Notes under the pieces: model-generated
Database searches by the model: none
Told to the model about the DNA's origin: nothing
The model's input: only the letters and a program-made list of their open reading frames with translations
Shown here: in pieces, positions 35,001 to 47,000 of the stretch
Numbering within the stretch: the first letter of the stretch is position 1
How the letters are laid out: each line of letters opens with the position of its first letter
Made by a program: the position numbers and the translations under genes
NCBI GenBank assembly: GCA_032158295.1
Contig: CM063263.1
Span: 8,862,501 to 8,926,500 of the forward strand
Reading direction: 5' to 3'
DNA: 64,000 nt
Source of the DNA: Pycnopodia helianthoides
Taxonomy: Eukaryota > Echinodermata > Asteroidea > Forcipulatida > Asteriidae

Positions 35001-38000
35001 TTTAAAACTTTCAGCAGAAAACTAATCTGATTTCACTGCTGTCGGTAAGGACTCGGTTCTCAGTACATAGAAGACAATACAAATCGCTGGATTTGGGGGG
35101 CTGGCAAAAAATTGAAACCGGTGCCGCATGTGATTTTCTGTCCTCCATAGCATATGGTTTTCCCTCATCATAAGTACCCCAGTAATCTTCGGGGAAATGT
35201 GGTGGAGCATTGATTGAATGTGGGTATGCTCCTTGGACTGTCTGTAGACAAGGGGCTTGAGGAAGTGGGACGGTGTGACCATTGATCAAGATTAATGGGA
35301 TCAAGTCATGTTTGCATTGATCAGGAGGGTGGTGGTGCTTTAGGGTGGGGGGATGCAGTTGAGGGGTGCTCCTTTTTACAGCCACTAAGTTCTTCGATTT
35401 TGGTTTTCATTCAATTCAAAATTATTCAATTTGAAGTGGATTGGTGGTGTTGTGGAGTTTGAGCTGACCAACCCCATTCGAAGTTCAGGAAAGTACTTTA
35501 AAGAGACCTTATATGCTGACATAAAAGTATGGAATTGGTGAATATTGAAAATCAAATTGATTAATTTTTATCAAAACACTGGACTAAAAAAATAATTCAT
35601 TCCAGTACCAACCCAATACCATTCCAAAATCCAATAATGCAAGTGCTTTCCTTGAAAGCGGAGACTCAAGAAAAAAAAGCCCTAAATGGTCGGGTCATGT
35701 GACAGGGTTAATGTGGGAAATGTTTTCAGGCTGCAGGTAAGGGGAGGGGGGCTGAAGTCACGACTTCACAGGGCCGAAGCCTTTTCAAAATTTTTAAAAT
35801 TATTGAAATGAGTCAAGAAGCAAAATCCAATCCATTTAGTCGAGTGATTGAGAGGGTCAGTTAACCAGAGGCCAACCACTTCTGTCACGAAAGTGTGCCA
35901 AATTACCTGGAAAAAAATCTGTGCCAAGTCTTCTGCTGCTGAGGTCGTGGCCCTGCGGCAGAGTCCCAGGGGGGTGGTCCTGGTGTCTCCAAACTCTAAA
36001 TCCGATCTGATATCAAAATGTCATTCACATGTGGTGTAAAAGTTCCTCTGCCTTTTTTTTGTATGACTGCTTGGAAAAGGGTATTTTGAAGGAGCGTCCT
36101 TCTCGAGCTACACTTTGCTTTCTCTGCTTACTAAGTGTAGAAATGTACACAGTCTTGGCCCAAGACGTCAGCGATCGGTAGCGGATACTAGTTGTAACTC
36201 GTTATAGCGCGCCCTCTTACGGCCTGATTTAACCAACTTGACTGGCTCTCACTAGAGCCAGTCAAGTTGGTGCCAGTCAAGTTGGTTAAATCAGGCCGTA
36301 AGAGGGCGCGCTATAACGAGTTACAACGAGTATCCGCTACCGATCACTGACGTCTTGGGCCAAGACTATTGACTTTGGAATATTTAAGTTCCTTTAGCCT
36401 TGTCCACTTTTTGCAGATTTTTTCCGCACTGCACAAAGCCTTGTCCTCCAGTAAAGCAAAGAGCCTTTACAAGGCTAGTCAATTGCATGCAGCGTTCACA
36501 AACTAAATGCATACGAAATCGCTTCTGTGCTACACATGGTATTTTGTGCAATTTAGCAAATACTACAAAATGAAAGAAAGTTTGCCTGGTCAGAGGTTCA
36601 TTGTTTGTGTGTTTAATGTTACTATAATAATATAGTCGTAAAAAATAAAGCTACCTTGCGTTCAGACAGCTCGAAGTTAAACCTGATACGGCATATCTTC
36701 GGTTTTAAGAGGTCAAACAGCAGCATCACCTGACACAACAACATCCGCTACATTTACATGAACCCCCGCATTTACATAAACAAGCAAGTACAAAAGACTT
36801 GCGCTTTCACAATTTATGGCGTGTTATGCAACACGTCTTGGGTCACCGGTAAGGACTTAAACCGGATCTGGTTAACTTTGTTCTGTCCACACACCGTGCT
36901 AGTAAAAGATAAACCCGAAGTGGTTTGGCGTTAAACCACCCTCGTCAACCGATTTAACTCATTCGGGTTCAACTCGATTTGGTTAGGTTTTAAGAGCGTT
37001 CAGACACACAAAGTTAAACCCGGATGAGTTAAAGCTGCCTTCTAACTGTGTCTGAACGACCTCATAGTTGCTTTGTCCTTCGGATGGGACATTAAGCTCA
37101 GGACCCATGTACATGTACAAGGATTGGTTTTGTACATAAAAGAACCCAAAACACTTATCGTGGAAGAGTTGGGGGTTTTTCTGGTTCACATTGCAAGCAC
37201 CCTTGTTTACAGGTTTTCTCGGGTTTGCGAGCTATAGTGATTAAGTTCACTTATGAGGCATCCTTGGTTGCCAGGAAAAAAATTGCCTATGATTTAGAGG
37301 TAGCTTTTTTATGCCATTTGGGTTTCCGCTAGACTCCTCCCAGCTGTTTATCTGCGTCAAAACTTTCCACACTGTTGTTTTACACACTTATTTTTATTGA
37401 GGGTGCCTGGTAAAAGATTTAATCTCTTCTCTTTTGCTTGTTTGTGGTGGTCTCCCCCTCCCCCCTCCTTAACAACCCCATCAAATTTCTGGTTCGCCCT
37501 GCTACACTCACCTGGGGTGAGATATTTTAGACTTTCATCTGAACTCAGACTTTTTTATGTCTGCCTGGTGAAAAAAAGTAGATGTTAATTTCTTGGGATA
37601 CGAGCAAATTTTGCTTTTATAAAAAAAAATATTGTGCATTGTTAGTGCTGAAGATCCTATTCTCAAAAGCTCTTTGAAATCTGCAAATCTAGGGGTTCGC
37701 AAAAGGTGGACATGCTATCAATCATTATAAGGATTTGTCCAATTTTGTCCTGATGTCATGATTTTCTCAAAACCTCCTTGAGCATTGAAACTTTCTTGAA
37801 AAAAAGTATTTAAAGAGGTCACGAAAGGGAGGAAAAAATAGTCCACATTTTGTCCGAACCTGCAGCTTTGTATTTCCGGTGGTGCACAAAGTCTGTAAAA
37901 ATGTCCTGAGTCGACATCTGGGAGGTTCTGGGTCTAGAATAAGGGGGAACCCAGGCCCATAAACAATGTTCTGTAATTTTCACATTTGTCAAAATCTAAT

Positions 38001-41000
38001 TCATACATGGCCCAATTTCATAGAGCTGCTTAAGCAACAAATATTGCTTAACAATTTTCTGCTAAGCAGAAATCGGAAGGATACCAGTCACAAATTGTAC
38101 ATGTGACATGGTAATTTGGCCGGTAACCTTATTCTGGTAAGCATAATTTGGTTGTGCTTAGCTACTTTTTGTGCTTAAGCAGCTGTATGAAATTGGGCCC
38201 AGATCTCCTAACATTTAGATTGCAGTTTCAGACCTCTTTGTCTGCGGTTACTCTCATCCCTGACCCGCAGGAATCCATTTTTTCTTCGAGACTTCATCCA
38301 AGCTACTGGCTTACTTTTGTAAAAGTTTTTTTATTTGTGTTGTCATTTAGCCCTTCGTGGAAGACTTTGCTATAGTGTCAAAACATCAGGCCATTAACTA
38401 TTTTTTTTTTGGCATTTGTACCGTAGGTACTTTTGGTCGGTAAAGTAGTTTGCAACAGCTATTTCTATGTCACTCAAAGTTTTGTTTTGGCACCTGTCCA
38501 AGAGCATTGTCTGAGTTCATTGTTTTCCTTCTAGGAATGTCTCTTTTTATACTTGTTTGTTGACGACATTGTTGATGACATCATGTCTGCTCCACTAGAA
38601 ATAGAACTTGACTGGATGGTACATATGTAGGTCCTCCCAAAGAGCAAAGGTCCTCCTACTCCCTTAAGATTTTAGCCAGGATTTGGTAAAAGAGCGTCCA
38701 ACTTTGCTGGAAGTTTAAAAACTGGGTGTCCAAATTGTTCACTTACAATACATTCACATGTAAATGACAGATAAAACAGGGAGTCCAAATTTAAAACAGG
38801 GTGTCCAAAAGACACCTAGAGTTGGACACCCAGACACTGCTCTGGCTTACACTAGTAGTATAAGATGTGGTAGGAGTGCACTGTTTGGTTTGGGTGTACA
38901 CAGACAAATTTACCCAAACCAAGTGTCATAATATTACTAATGTGTCCACTATATCCCCAAATGGATATTATAGGGATGTATTGTAGGGATGTCACTAACA
39001 AAGTCCAAACAATGGGAGAATGAAGAGAAATCCTTGATTTAGCCGGTGGAAAAACAAGCATGAGCGTGTGGGTGGTTTGAAGTTCACATTTGTTCCCACA
39101 AACAAATCTCCCTGCAAAAAATAAAATTCAAAGTTTTCAATGGATGTAATTACATTGTTCAGGGGGAGATGTCAGTGAACTTGGTGGTCACAGAAAAACT
39201 TCACTTTGCTGGTTATCTGATTCCCCCCCCTTTCCCCCCCAAAAGAAAATAAAAATAATCAAATCTTGAATTTACAAATTGTGAACCATAATAATCACAC
39301 TAGTCAGAAGGAAAATGTCAGTGAACTCCGGGCTCACAGTGAAACCTTCTCTACGTGTGTAACTTGACTCCCAAAATCTCCCCAGCATAAAGCTCCACTC
39401 GCAAATTTGATTAACGAGTGCTGACACGCGTCCCACTGTTTGGGAAAACTGTTTTGCAGACCGACCGCAACATCCTTTTGTTTGCAGGCCCCCGAGAAAA
39501 AGAATTAAAAAACACTGCTGCCAGGTTTTGTTGCTTCCTAGTGTGATGGCGACAGCAACTATTAAACTGCTGCCATTGAGCTCGTAAATTGAATTATCTG
39601 CTACCCATTGCGTCACAAAACATCCCTTATCACCAGGCTTGTGCTGCCATTGTTTGATGCCCTTTTCTTCGGGACAGGATGGACACAAATTTGGCAATGT
39701 CTGAGGGCTTGGCTCTCACTCACTGTGCATTTAATACAATCCTTCTATTTTTGTCTGAGATCTCAGTTCCTTGCCAGTGGTGGGGAGGGGAGGGTACACG
39801 AGGACAAGTAACCTTGTTGTTTACATGGCTCCTCGGTCTCATGAGCTACAGTGATTAAGTTTGCTTTTTTGAGGAATCTGTGGTTCACTACCAGAACCAT
39901 CAATAATAGTAATAAAAATAACAATAATAATAATTTTCCAGTTTGCAAGAAATCCCTGAACTGTCAAGTTATATTGTGGATAAGTTTGAGGGGAAAGCAT
40001 TGCAACAAGACCAGGCATTTTTTTTTTTTTTTTTTTTCATTTGAAAGCACACAATTATTTGCAACAACGGTGTTTTTTCTGTCATTATTTTTTTGCAACT
40101 TCGATGACCAATTGAGCCCAAATTTTCACAGGTTTGTTATTTTATGTACCCGTATATGTTGGGATACACCAAGTGAGGATACTAGTCTTTGACAATTACC
40201 ATAAGGTATATCCTGTCTTTAAATAAACAACAACAAAAAGGACAGTGATTAAAAAGCTGAAAAGCTGAAAACAGAAAAACAGCAAAATTAATACAAATAA
40301 ATTGGTAAAAAGCAAGGAAGTACCACAGTTCGTAAAAAAAATGATTAGACAAGACCCTTACAGAACTCTGTTGTACAAAATAATGTTTAAAATTTACAAG
40401 AGTACAAAAAACTTGGAATGTACATGTATTAACACTGAGAGTGTGACTAATGTAACACTGAAAGTGTGACAAGATTACAGCTTGTGGTAAAAATGATAAT
40501 AAACACTGGACAATTCTTAAATTCAAAAGTATCCAAGTTCCTCTCATAAAAATGTTTGAAGGACAAAGTGCCTGATTTTTTTTTTTTCTCCAGAGCACCA
40601 AACTGAACAGTGACATTCAAGTAAAAATCAATACATTATTCAAACCTCAACGCACAAAAGTAAAGTGAGACAATAAACAACATCGAATCCCAAACATGCT
40701 TTTGAAAAACGTGAACATGGTGAACAAAAAGTAACTTGAAGTTCTTGAGTTTATAAACTCCTTAAAATTCATTTTTTTTTTATTTATAATGCAATACAGA
40801 AATGGGGGAAAAAAATTGATAGAATTCTGTGATTGGTATAAATAGTCTGGCCTCAAACTTTATGTCATCACCCTTGAGACAGTTAAGAACTCAGTAGGGG
40901 GTTGGAAACTTTGGTTTTGGTTCTGGCCGCTTCATCTGTTCGGAAATCGAAAATTCCACTTGTGTGATCTTGGGGACGCATTACATCACGTCTGGAATGC

Positions 41001-44000
41001 TTTGTCTGGAAGACAATTAAAATGGCATGTGAGCTTGGAGTGTGAACACTTGTCCCTCTTGCTCCCAAGAGTGTACAGTGTTTTGGGCCACACAGGAGGA
41101 AGGCGGTGATCTGGCAAGGGAACACTTGGCACTTGTATGTCTGTAACAAGCAGGGCCCAATTTCATAGAGCTGCTTAAGCACACAAAAGTAGCTAAGCGC
41201 AACAAAAATTATGCTTACCAGAATAAGGTTACCAACCAAACTACCATGTCACATGTACAATTTGTGGACCGGTATCCTGCCCATTTTCTGCTTAGCAGAC
41301 AATTGTTAAGCAATGTTTTCTGCTGAAGCAACTCTGTGAACTTGGACCCTGCTCAAGCAGAAAATATTGCTGAACAATTTTCTGCTAAGCAGAAATGAGC
41401 AGGATAACCAGTCAAAAATTGTACATGTGAAATTTTTGTTTGGCTGGTAACCTTATTCTGGTAAGCATAATTTTGTTGTGCTTAGCTACTTTTAATAGTG
41501 TTATCAGCATTGGAAAGATAATTGACAATAGCGGAGTGTACATCAGATCCACCACATTGAAAACTGTTATTTTGAAATCCTTTATCTTAACAATTTGAGA
41601 TAAGGTTGTGAACAATTTAAAAACAACAATGGTACATCAGTTGTTGTAGCCATTGTCTCTGACATTTGTCATGATCATACTTCTGAAACTCAGATTAAAA
41701 AACACCCTTTTTCCCATCTACATTTTGACTACTCCGATAAGTATGAATTTTAAATGTGATAAGAAGATTTCTTACAGGGTGCAACCAACTTGAGCTCAAA
41801 CTTGAAGGTTGAAATATTAAAGGTTTAGTAATCCAATTTTTTAAAATGTTCAGCAACTATTTTAAAGTTTGTTTTTCAGAATAACAAAATGGTATTGTTT
41901 CGCAAAAGGGAACATTTTATCATGTTTTTGCGTTTGTACTACGTGTAAAATGAATTCCCATAAGGACTCGGCGAAGAATGTCAATCGCTATTGTCGATGG
42001 AACCTTGTCATGGTCTGTCTGCTTTCTGGTATGACAAACGAAGTCACCGCTTTACGACTTAAAATACACGTTGATAAAAAAAAAAGACGGAGAGTGTGTC
42101 GTGTGGGGTTAAGCAGAAGTAGGGTGGCTCTGGGGCAGCAAGGATAACCGCAAAATGGCAAAATTCCCCTGTACTAAAACATTCAGGGTCATCAGTTTTA
42201 TTGTTAAGGATCGTTTTCAGATAAGGCAGGCATGATACTCTGCCTTCTTTTTTTATTAATCTGATCCCCAATTTTGCACTCTCAGAAAAATCAGCAAAAC
42301 TGTGATTAAATAGCCTGAACAAAAAGTCTATAAAAGCCTATAAAAAATGTAGGTCAGCCCTTGCACTCAACAGAATGGTCCTTTTTTTTAAGGGCTAGGT
42401 ATTCATGCCTGGATAGAGCCTCTAGAGGACCATAGCAATTATAACATGTTGAATCACATTGTTGCACTGTCTTCTGCGTTCCAGTCAACATTGAGCGGGG
42501 GGGGGGGGGGGGGGCGGGGGGGAGAGAATGTTTATTGTGAGGCAGGGAATGGTTTATTGTATGGTTATTGTAATGTTAGGAACGGGTGGCCCAAGCATTT
42601 TGGCCGGGATTGTAGAGGGCCATAGCAATTATAACCATACAATTTCCCTGACAGGACAGCATGGCATAGACTGCATCTTGAAAATGGCGGGGACAATAGG
42701 GTGAGGTATGGTGTGATAGACAGGGACACTGTGTGGTCGGGTTTAAAACACCTTACACCGGCAAGGTTTTTTTTTGTTAGAATTTCAGTATTCACTTTGT
42801 GTTTAGTTGCAAATATTAAAGTGTGTTCTACATCATGATGTCATGCTGTCCAGTTGGGGAAATCTTGTAAATTGTTGAGGAAGATACTTAATTCGCATAT
42901 AAAGTAAAAAGATCTGTTTTTTTCCTTGTCTTTGTGTATAAAACCTTGGCGCTGCCAGCACCCCAGCATTGGCGGCACAACGTGCCATACAGGTCTATAT
43001 TAAGTATTGTTTGAAGCTTTGCATGGTGTGGACAAATAGGAAGAACTAAAACTAACTAAATAATTAATAGTAAACTTGCGGGTACAACCATGTGTAAATC
43101 TCTTTGTGTGAGTGTTGGCTCTGAGGTCTATATTGATGTATCCCTTTAGTTGTTCATTACATACAATATCACACTGCCTCCATCAAAACAAGAACACGCT
43201 TGAGGGGTCAATGGCCTGATCATTGAACAGGGGTGACACAACCCCCCCCCTCCAAACAGGAGCCTTTTTATTGCCTCCCCTAATCAGAAGTTGATCCCTT
43301 TTTATTGGAAACAGGAGTGTGATTTCCGTGTTGTGTTACTTCACTAATGCATTAGGGCTGAAGCTGTTCAACAGATTGCCGAATTTCCTGCCTTACTCAG
43401 AGCAGAAGGTTTTCTCATACTTAAGATTACTGTGTCTGGAATATAAAATAAAAAGGTTTTTGTTAGCTCCATGTTCTCCAAAGTAGAGATCTCAAAACTT
43501 TTTACTAGTATGCAAAACTGTTTCCAAACCTCGAGCAGAAGTTGCCAAAGAGTAGTACTGAATTGAAGAAATGAGTCGAGAGACTTGGGCGTTGTCCACG
43601 AACAATCGCAGTGGATCAATTTTGTGGGTCACCCATAACTCACAATTCGTTAAGTAGAGCTCTCAAAACTTTTTACTGGTATGCAGAACTGTTTCTGCAA
43701 CCTCGGGCAGAAATTGCCAAAGAGTAACTAAATTGAAGAATGGAGTTTAGAGATTTGGGTGTTGTGCATGGACAATCACAGTGGATCAATTTTATGGGTC
43801 ACTCTTAATTCACAATTCATAAAGTGCCAAAAATGGTATAAAAAGATGCTCAAGGTGCTGTACAAAAAAAGATGCTCAAGGTGCTGTACAAAATTATATT
43901 AGTACTAAAAATGGATGACATTTGAGAATGGTCAGGTTGTGATACCACCCAACTGATAAAACAGGCTGTCGTTAGAGGGGTGCCAGTGATTTCATCGGTG

Positions 44001-47000
44001 TACAATCTGAAGAGGAGACCATGGGCCAATGCCTGTTTCCAAAAGGAGCGAATGTCATATGTGCCTCTAACCTCCAAGGACTCAAAAAATGTATACTGGA
44101 CCGCAGGCTTGAGGCCAGTGATCTGAGCAACGGGCCAGTATAAATTTGTACCGGACCCGCAGGCCTGAGGCCAGTGATCTGAGCAACGGGCCAGTATAAA
44201 TTTGTACCGGACCCGCAGGCCTAAGGCCAGTGATCTGAGCAACGGGCCAGTATAAATTTATACTGGACCCGGAGGCTTGAGGCCAGTGATCTGATCAACG
44301 GGGACCCACAGGCGGTAAATATTTTAATCTGTAAGCTTTGCGGTAATGTGGATTTTCACCTCGGCCTCCTACACCATCCTTGTCTTGGGAAACAATTGGT
44401 TACTTCTAAAAATATTACTCTCTGATGATGTTAAATTTACAGATATCCGGTGATGGCAATACTCCAGTCCAAGTCCTGGTCAGCCAAGGAGGCAGTACCC
44501 CTAAACACATCCTATACCATCACCCCAGGTGCCCCCGTCACCTGGAACCACACCTACCCCCACCCGGGGTGTACCCCGTGCGTTTGTGGGTCAGTGGGGA
44601 TGGAGAAGAGGTGACAATGCAGACAATAGTCGTGATGGAGACAAAGGTCAGCGGAGTTGAGCTTGCTGGTCCAGCAGTTAGCAAGTTCTACGGGTGAGTT
44701 AGCCTCTTGTCAAGGCCTTCGTGGTTTGGACAGCTTTGTAGAGCAGCTGGAAGGGGAGACCATGCGTGCGGGTCAAGTGGGCCTTTTCCAACTCTAATTT
44801 TATTTTGTTTAATGAATTATTCATAAAGTATGAAACTTGCATTATTCATAACTTGTATGCAATTAAGTAAACCAATGTAAATTTGCATCATTTGTTAATG
44901 TATGCTGACCCTCTGACCCCCGCCGCTTCTGATTGGTTTGGACTTTTGCTACCCTTTTAGGGTAGCAAAAATCGAGATATAAAGAAAAACATTAGAAACC
45001 GCAAACAAGTTGGAAAAGGCCCTAGTGGTTTCGCCACTGGCGTGCGTGGTCTCACCTTCCAGTCGCTTGGGGTCGCGGCTCTATGAAGCTGTCTAAACCA
45101 AGAAGGCCTTGACAAAAGGCTACGGGTGAGTTGGTATATTTTGAAAGTTTGAGAAACTTCAGGGAATCATTGGAACGGCAACATTCTCCTTTAACACCCC
45201 CCCACAAAAATTTTTATATTTTTATATATATATATGTTTTCGCATACCCAACCAATCCTATTTTTCCCTAAAAACAACTACTTCATCAGATTTACTTCAT
45301 TCACTATGAAAGCTCATGCAGTTTTTTTAATGTAATTGGTTAGTCTGTAAGTGCTTTCACTATCTTCCTTGTTTTAGTTATCTCAATCAGGATCCTGGAA
45401 TTTTTTTTTTTTCCATTTTTTTTTCTTTCCTTTTTTTTCCTTTCCTTTTTTGCAGTGGAAATTTTTTTAGTGAAAGGATGATATAATTTTTGTAATGATT
45501 TTTTAATTTATATTTTTCAGAACTGTGACTTATCAGTCTTGGGAAATTAAGCCGTCGTCAGGTAGCAATATTTTATACACTCTGACCGTTACGCCGATCA
45601 AGACGGACTATTCCGCCGCACTGATTGGTTCAGTGGAGTCAACACTGGTTCAAGTTGCTGGCTCACACACAAACGTAAGAATTCTGTCCTTTCTTATAAA
45701 GGGTTAAAGGGGGGGGGGGCGGGGATGTCGCTTTTATAATTTTACTGACTGAGTGAAAGGAATTTGGGCAGAAAATGTATGCAGGGTTGGATGCTACAAA
45801 GGAATTTGGTTTATAAGCTAAGTTTGCAGTATTGCAAAGATGATTTTTATTTTGTGACTGGTATTGAGAAATAATATCTTAAATGACTGGTATTGAGAAA
45901 TAATATCTTAAATGACTGGTGTTAAAAGGGCCTAGCTGTTTTGATTGGATTGTGAGTGGTTAAATTGATTCGTGTCAAAGGTGCATCATAAAATAACAAA
46001 CTCAATAATGGATATTTCCTGGTGATTGCATCAACCCTAGTCAGAAAAGGATCTTGAAAACTGTTGACAGGACTGCTTGTCAGGCTTTGTGACTATTATT
46101 TCCAGTAAAGAAAGTATGGTTTCCAAGCACATACTAAACGAACAAAAAGGGTTTCACTCGAATACCTGCATTTTAAAATTTGTCTGAATTATATTCCACA
46201 GATTTCCATCCCGTTCCACGGCCCGGGAAGCTACAACATCACCCTCCTGGCCAGCAACTTCATCTCTTCTGTCAAGCTCTACTCTGAAACCATCCTGCAG
46301 CAGCCCATCGTCGACGCCAACGTCCTCGTCAAAGCAGCTCTCATCACCACGCCGTCCGTCTTTGAGCTCGTCATCAAAGGCGGCCCGCCTTTCGACTTCC
46401 AGATTGAGTGTGGGGACGGGGAAACTCTCGCTCTGTCGTCCAAGGACGTTGCAGAGCTCGGCAACGAAGTCATCAACTACGTGTTCGATCCACCTGTGTG
46501 CATCTACACGCTCAACAAGACCTACTCGAGTCTCGGACGATACGACAGCTCCTTCACCATCAGTAATCTCGTCTCGGGGAAGATGGCCACTGCAACAGCT
46601 CGAGTTGAGGAGATGATATCCGGGCTCAGCATCACATCTGAGAGTTCGCCACTGTTGGCCATCGGGCGGTCGGTGGTGCTCACAGCAACAGTAGAGAGTG
46701 GCAATGACGTAGACTTCTCTTGGGATTTTCAGGATTCAGATGAACGCACCACTTTGATGAAGTAAGTGTAAACTTACCTGGATGACCTCTGGGAGAACAA
46801 AGTTCCAAGGCCTGAAGATGGACTGTTTCCTCAAAAACAACTTTTTGAAACTTACAAATTCAGGAGACTCTAAACTGAGAGTGAGGTAGCCCCTGTTGCA
46901 AGAGCACTCTATGTGCCTTTTTCCAAACCTCAGTTCAGTCTCTGGCTCCAGCTTGGGCTCCGTCATCAATTTTGAAACAGTGTACATTTTGCACAGTGTT

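Larger units (their letters stand above)
33606..44442 (+). other. Intron 10, repeat-filled
   Basis: This is the largest intron in the window (10.8 kb). It holds a SINE with a nested repeat (33885-34215), a tRNA-like SINE piece (34888-34960), a large hairpin (36143-36368), a foldback (36658-37060), SINE debris (37075-37200), GGGCCC-type MITEs (38009-38201 and 41151-41500), a poly-G tract (42497-42514), a 170-bp direct duplication (43483-43822) and a 56-bp tandem repeat (44092-44302). No PKD-like exon was recognised. The flanking exons are both phase 0 and read as one PKD repeat, so no exon need be missing. Confidence 0.6.

Noticed and set aside
39272..39697. 141-codon - strand open frame in intron 10
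   Set aside because: No domain, no splice signals in support and no similarity to the flanking gene. Length alone is compatible with chance in 64 kb.
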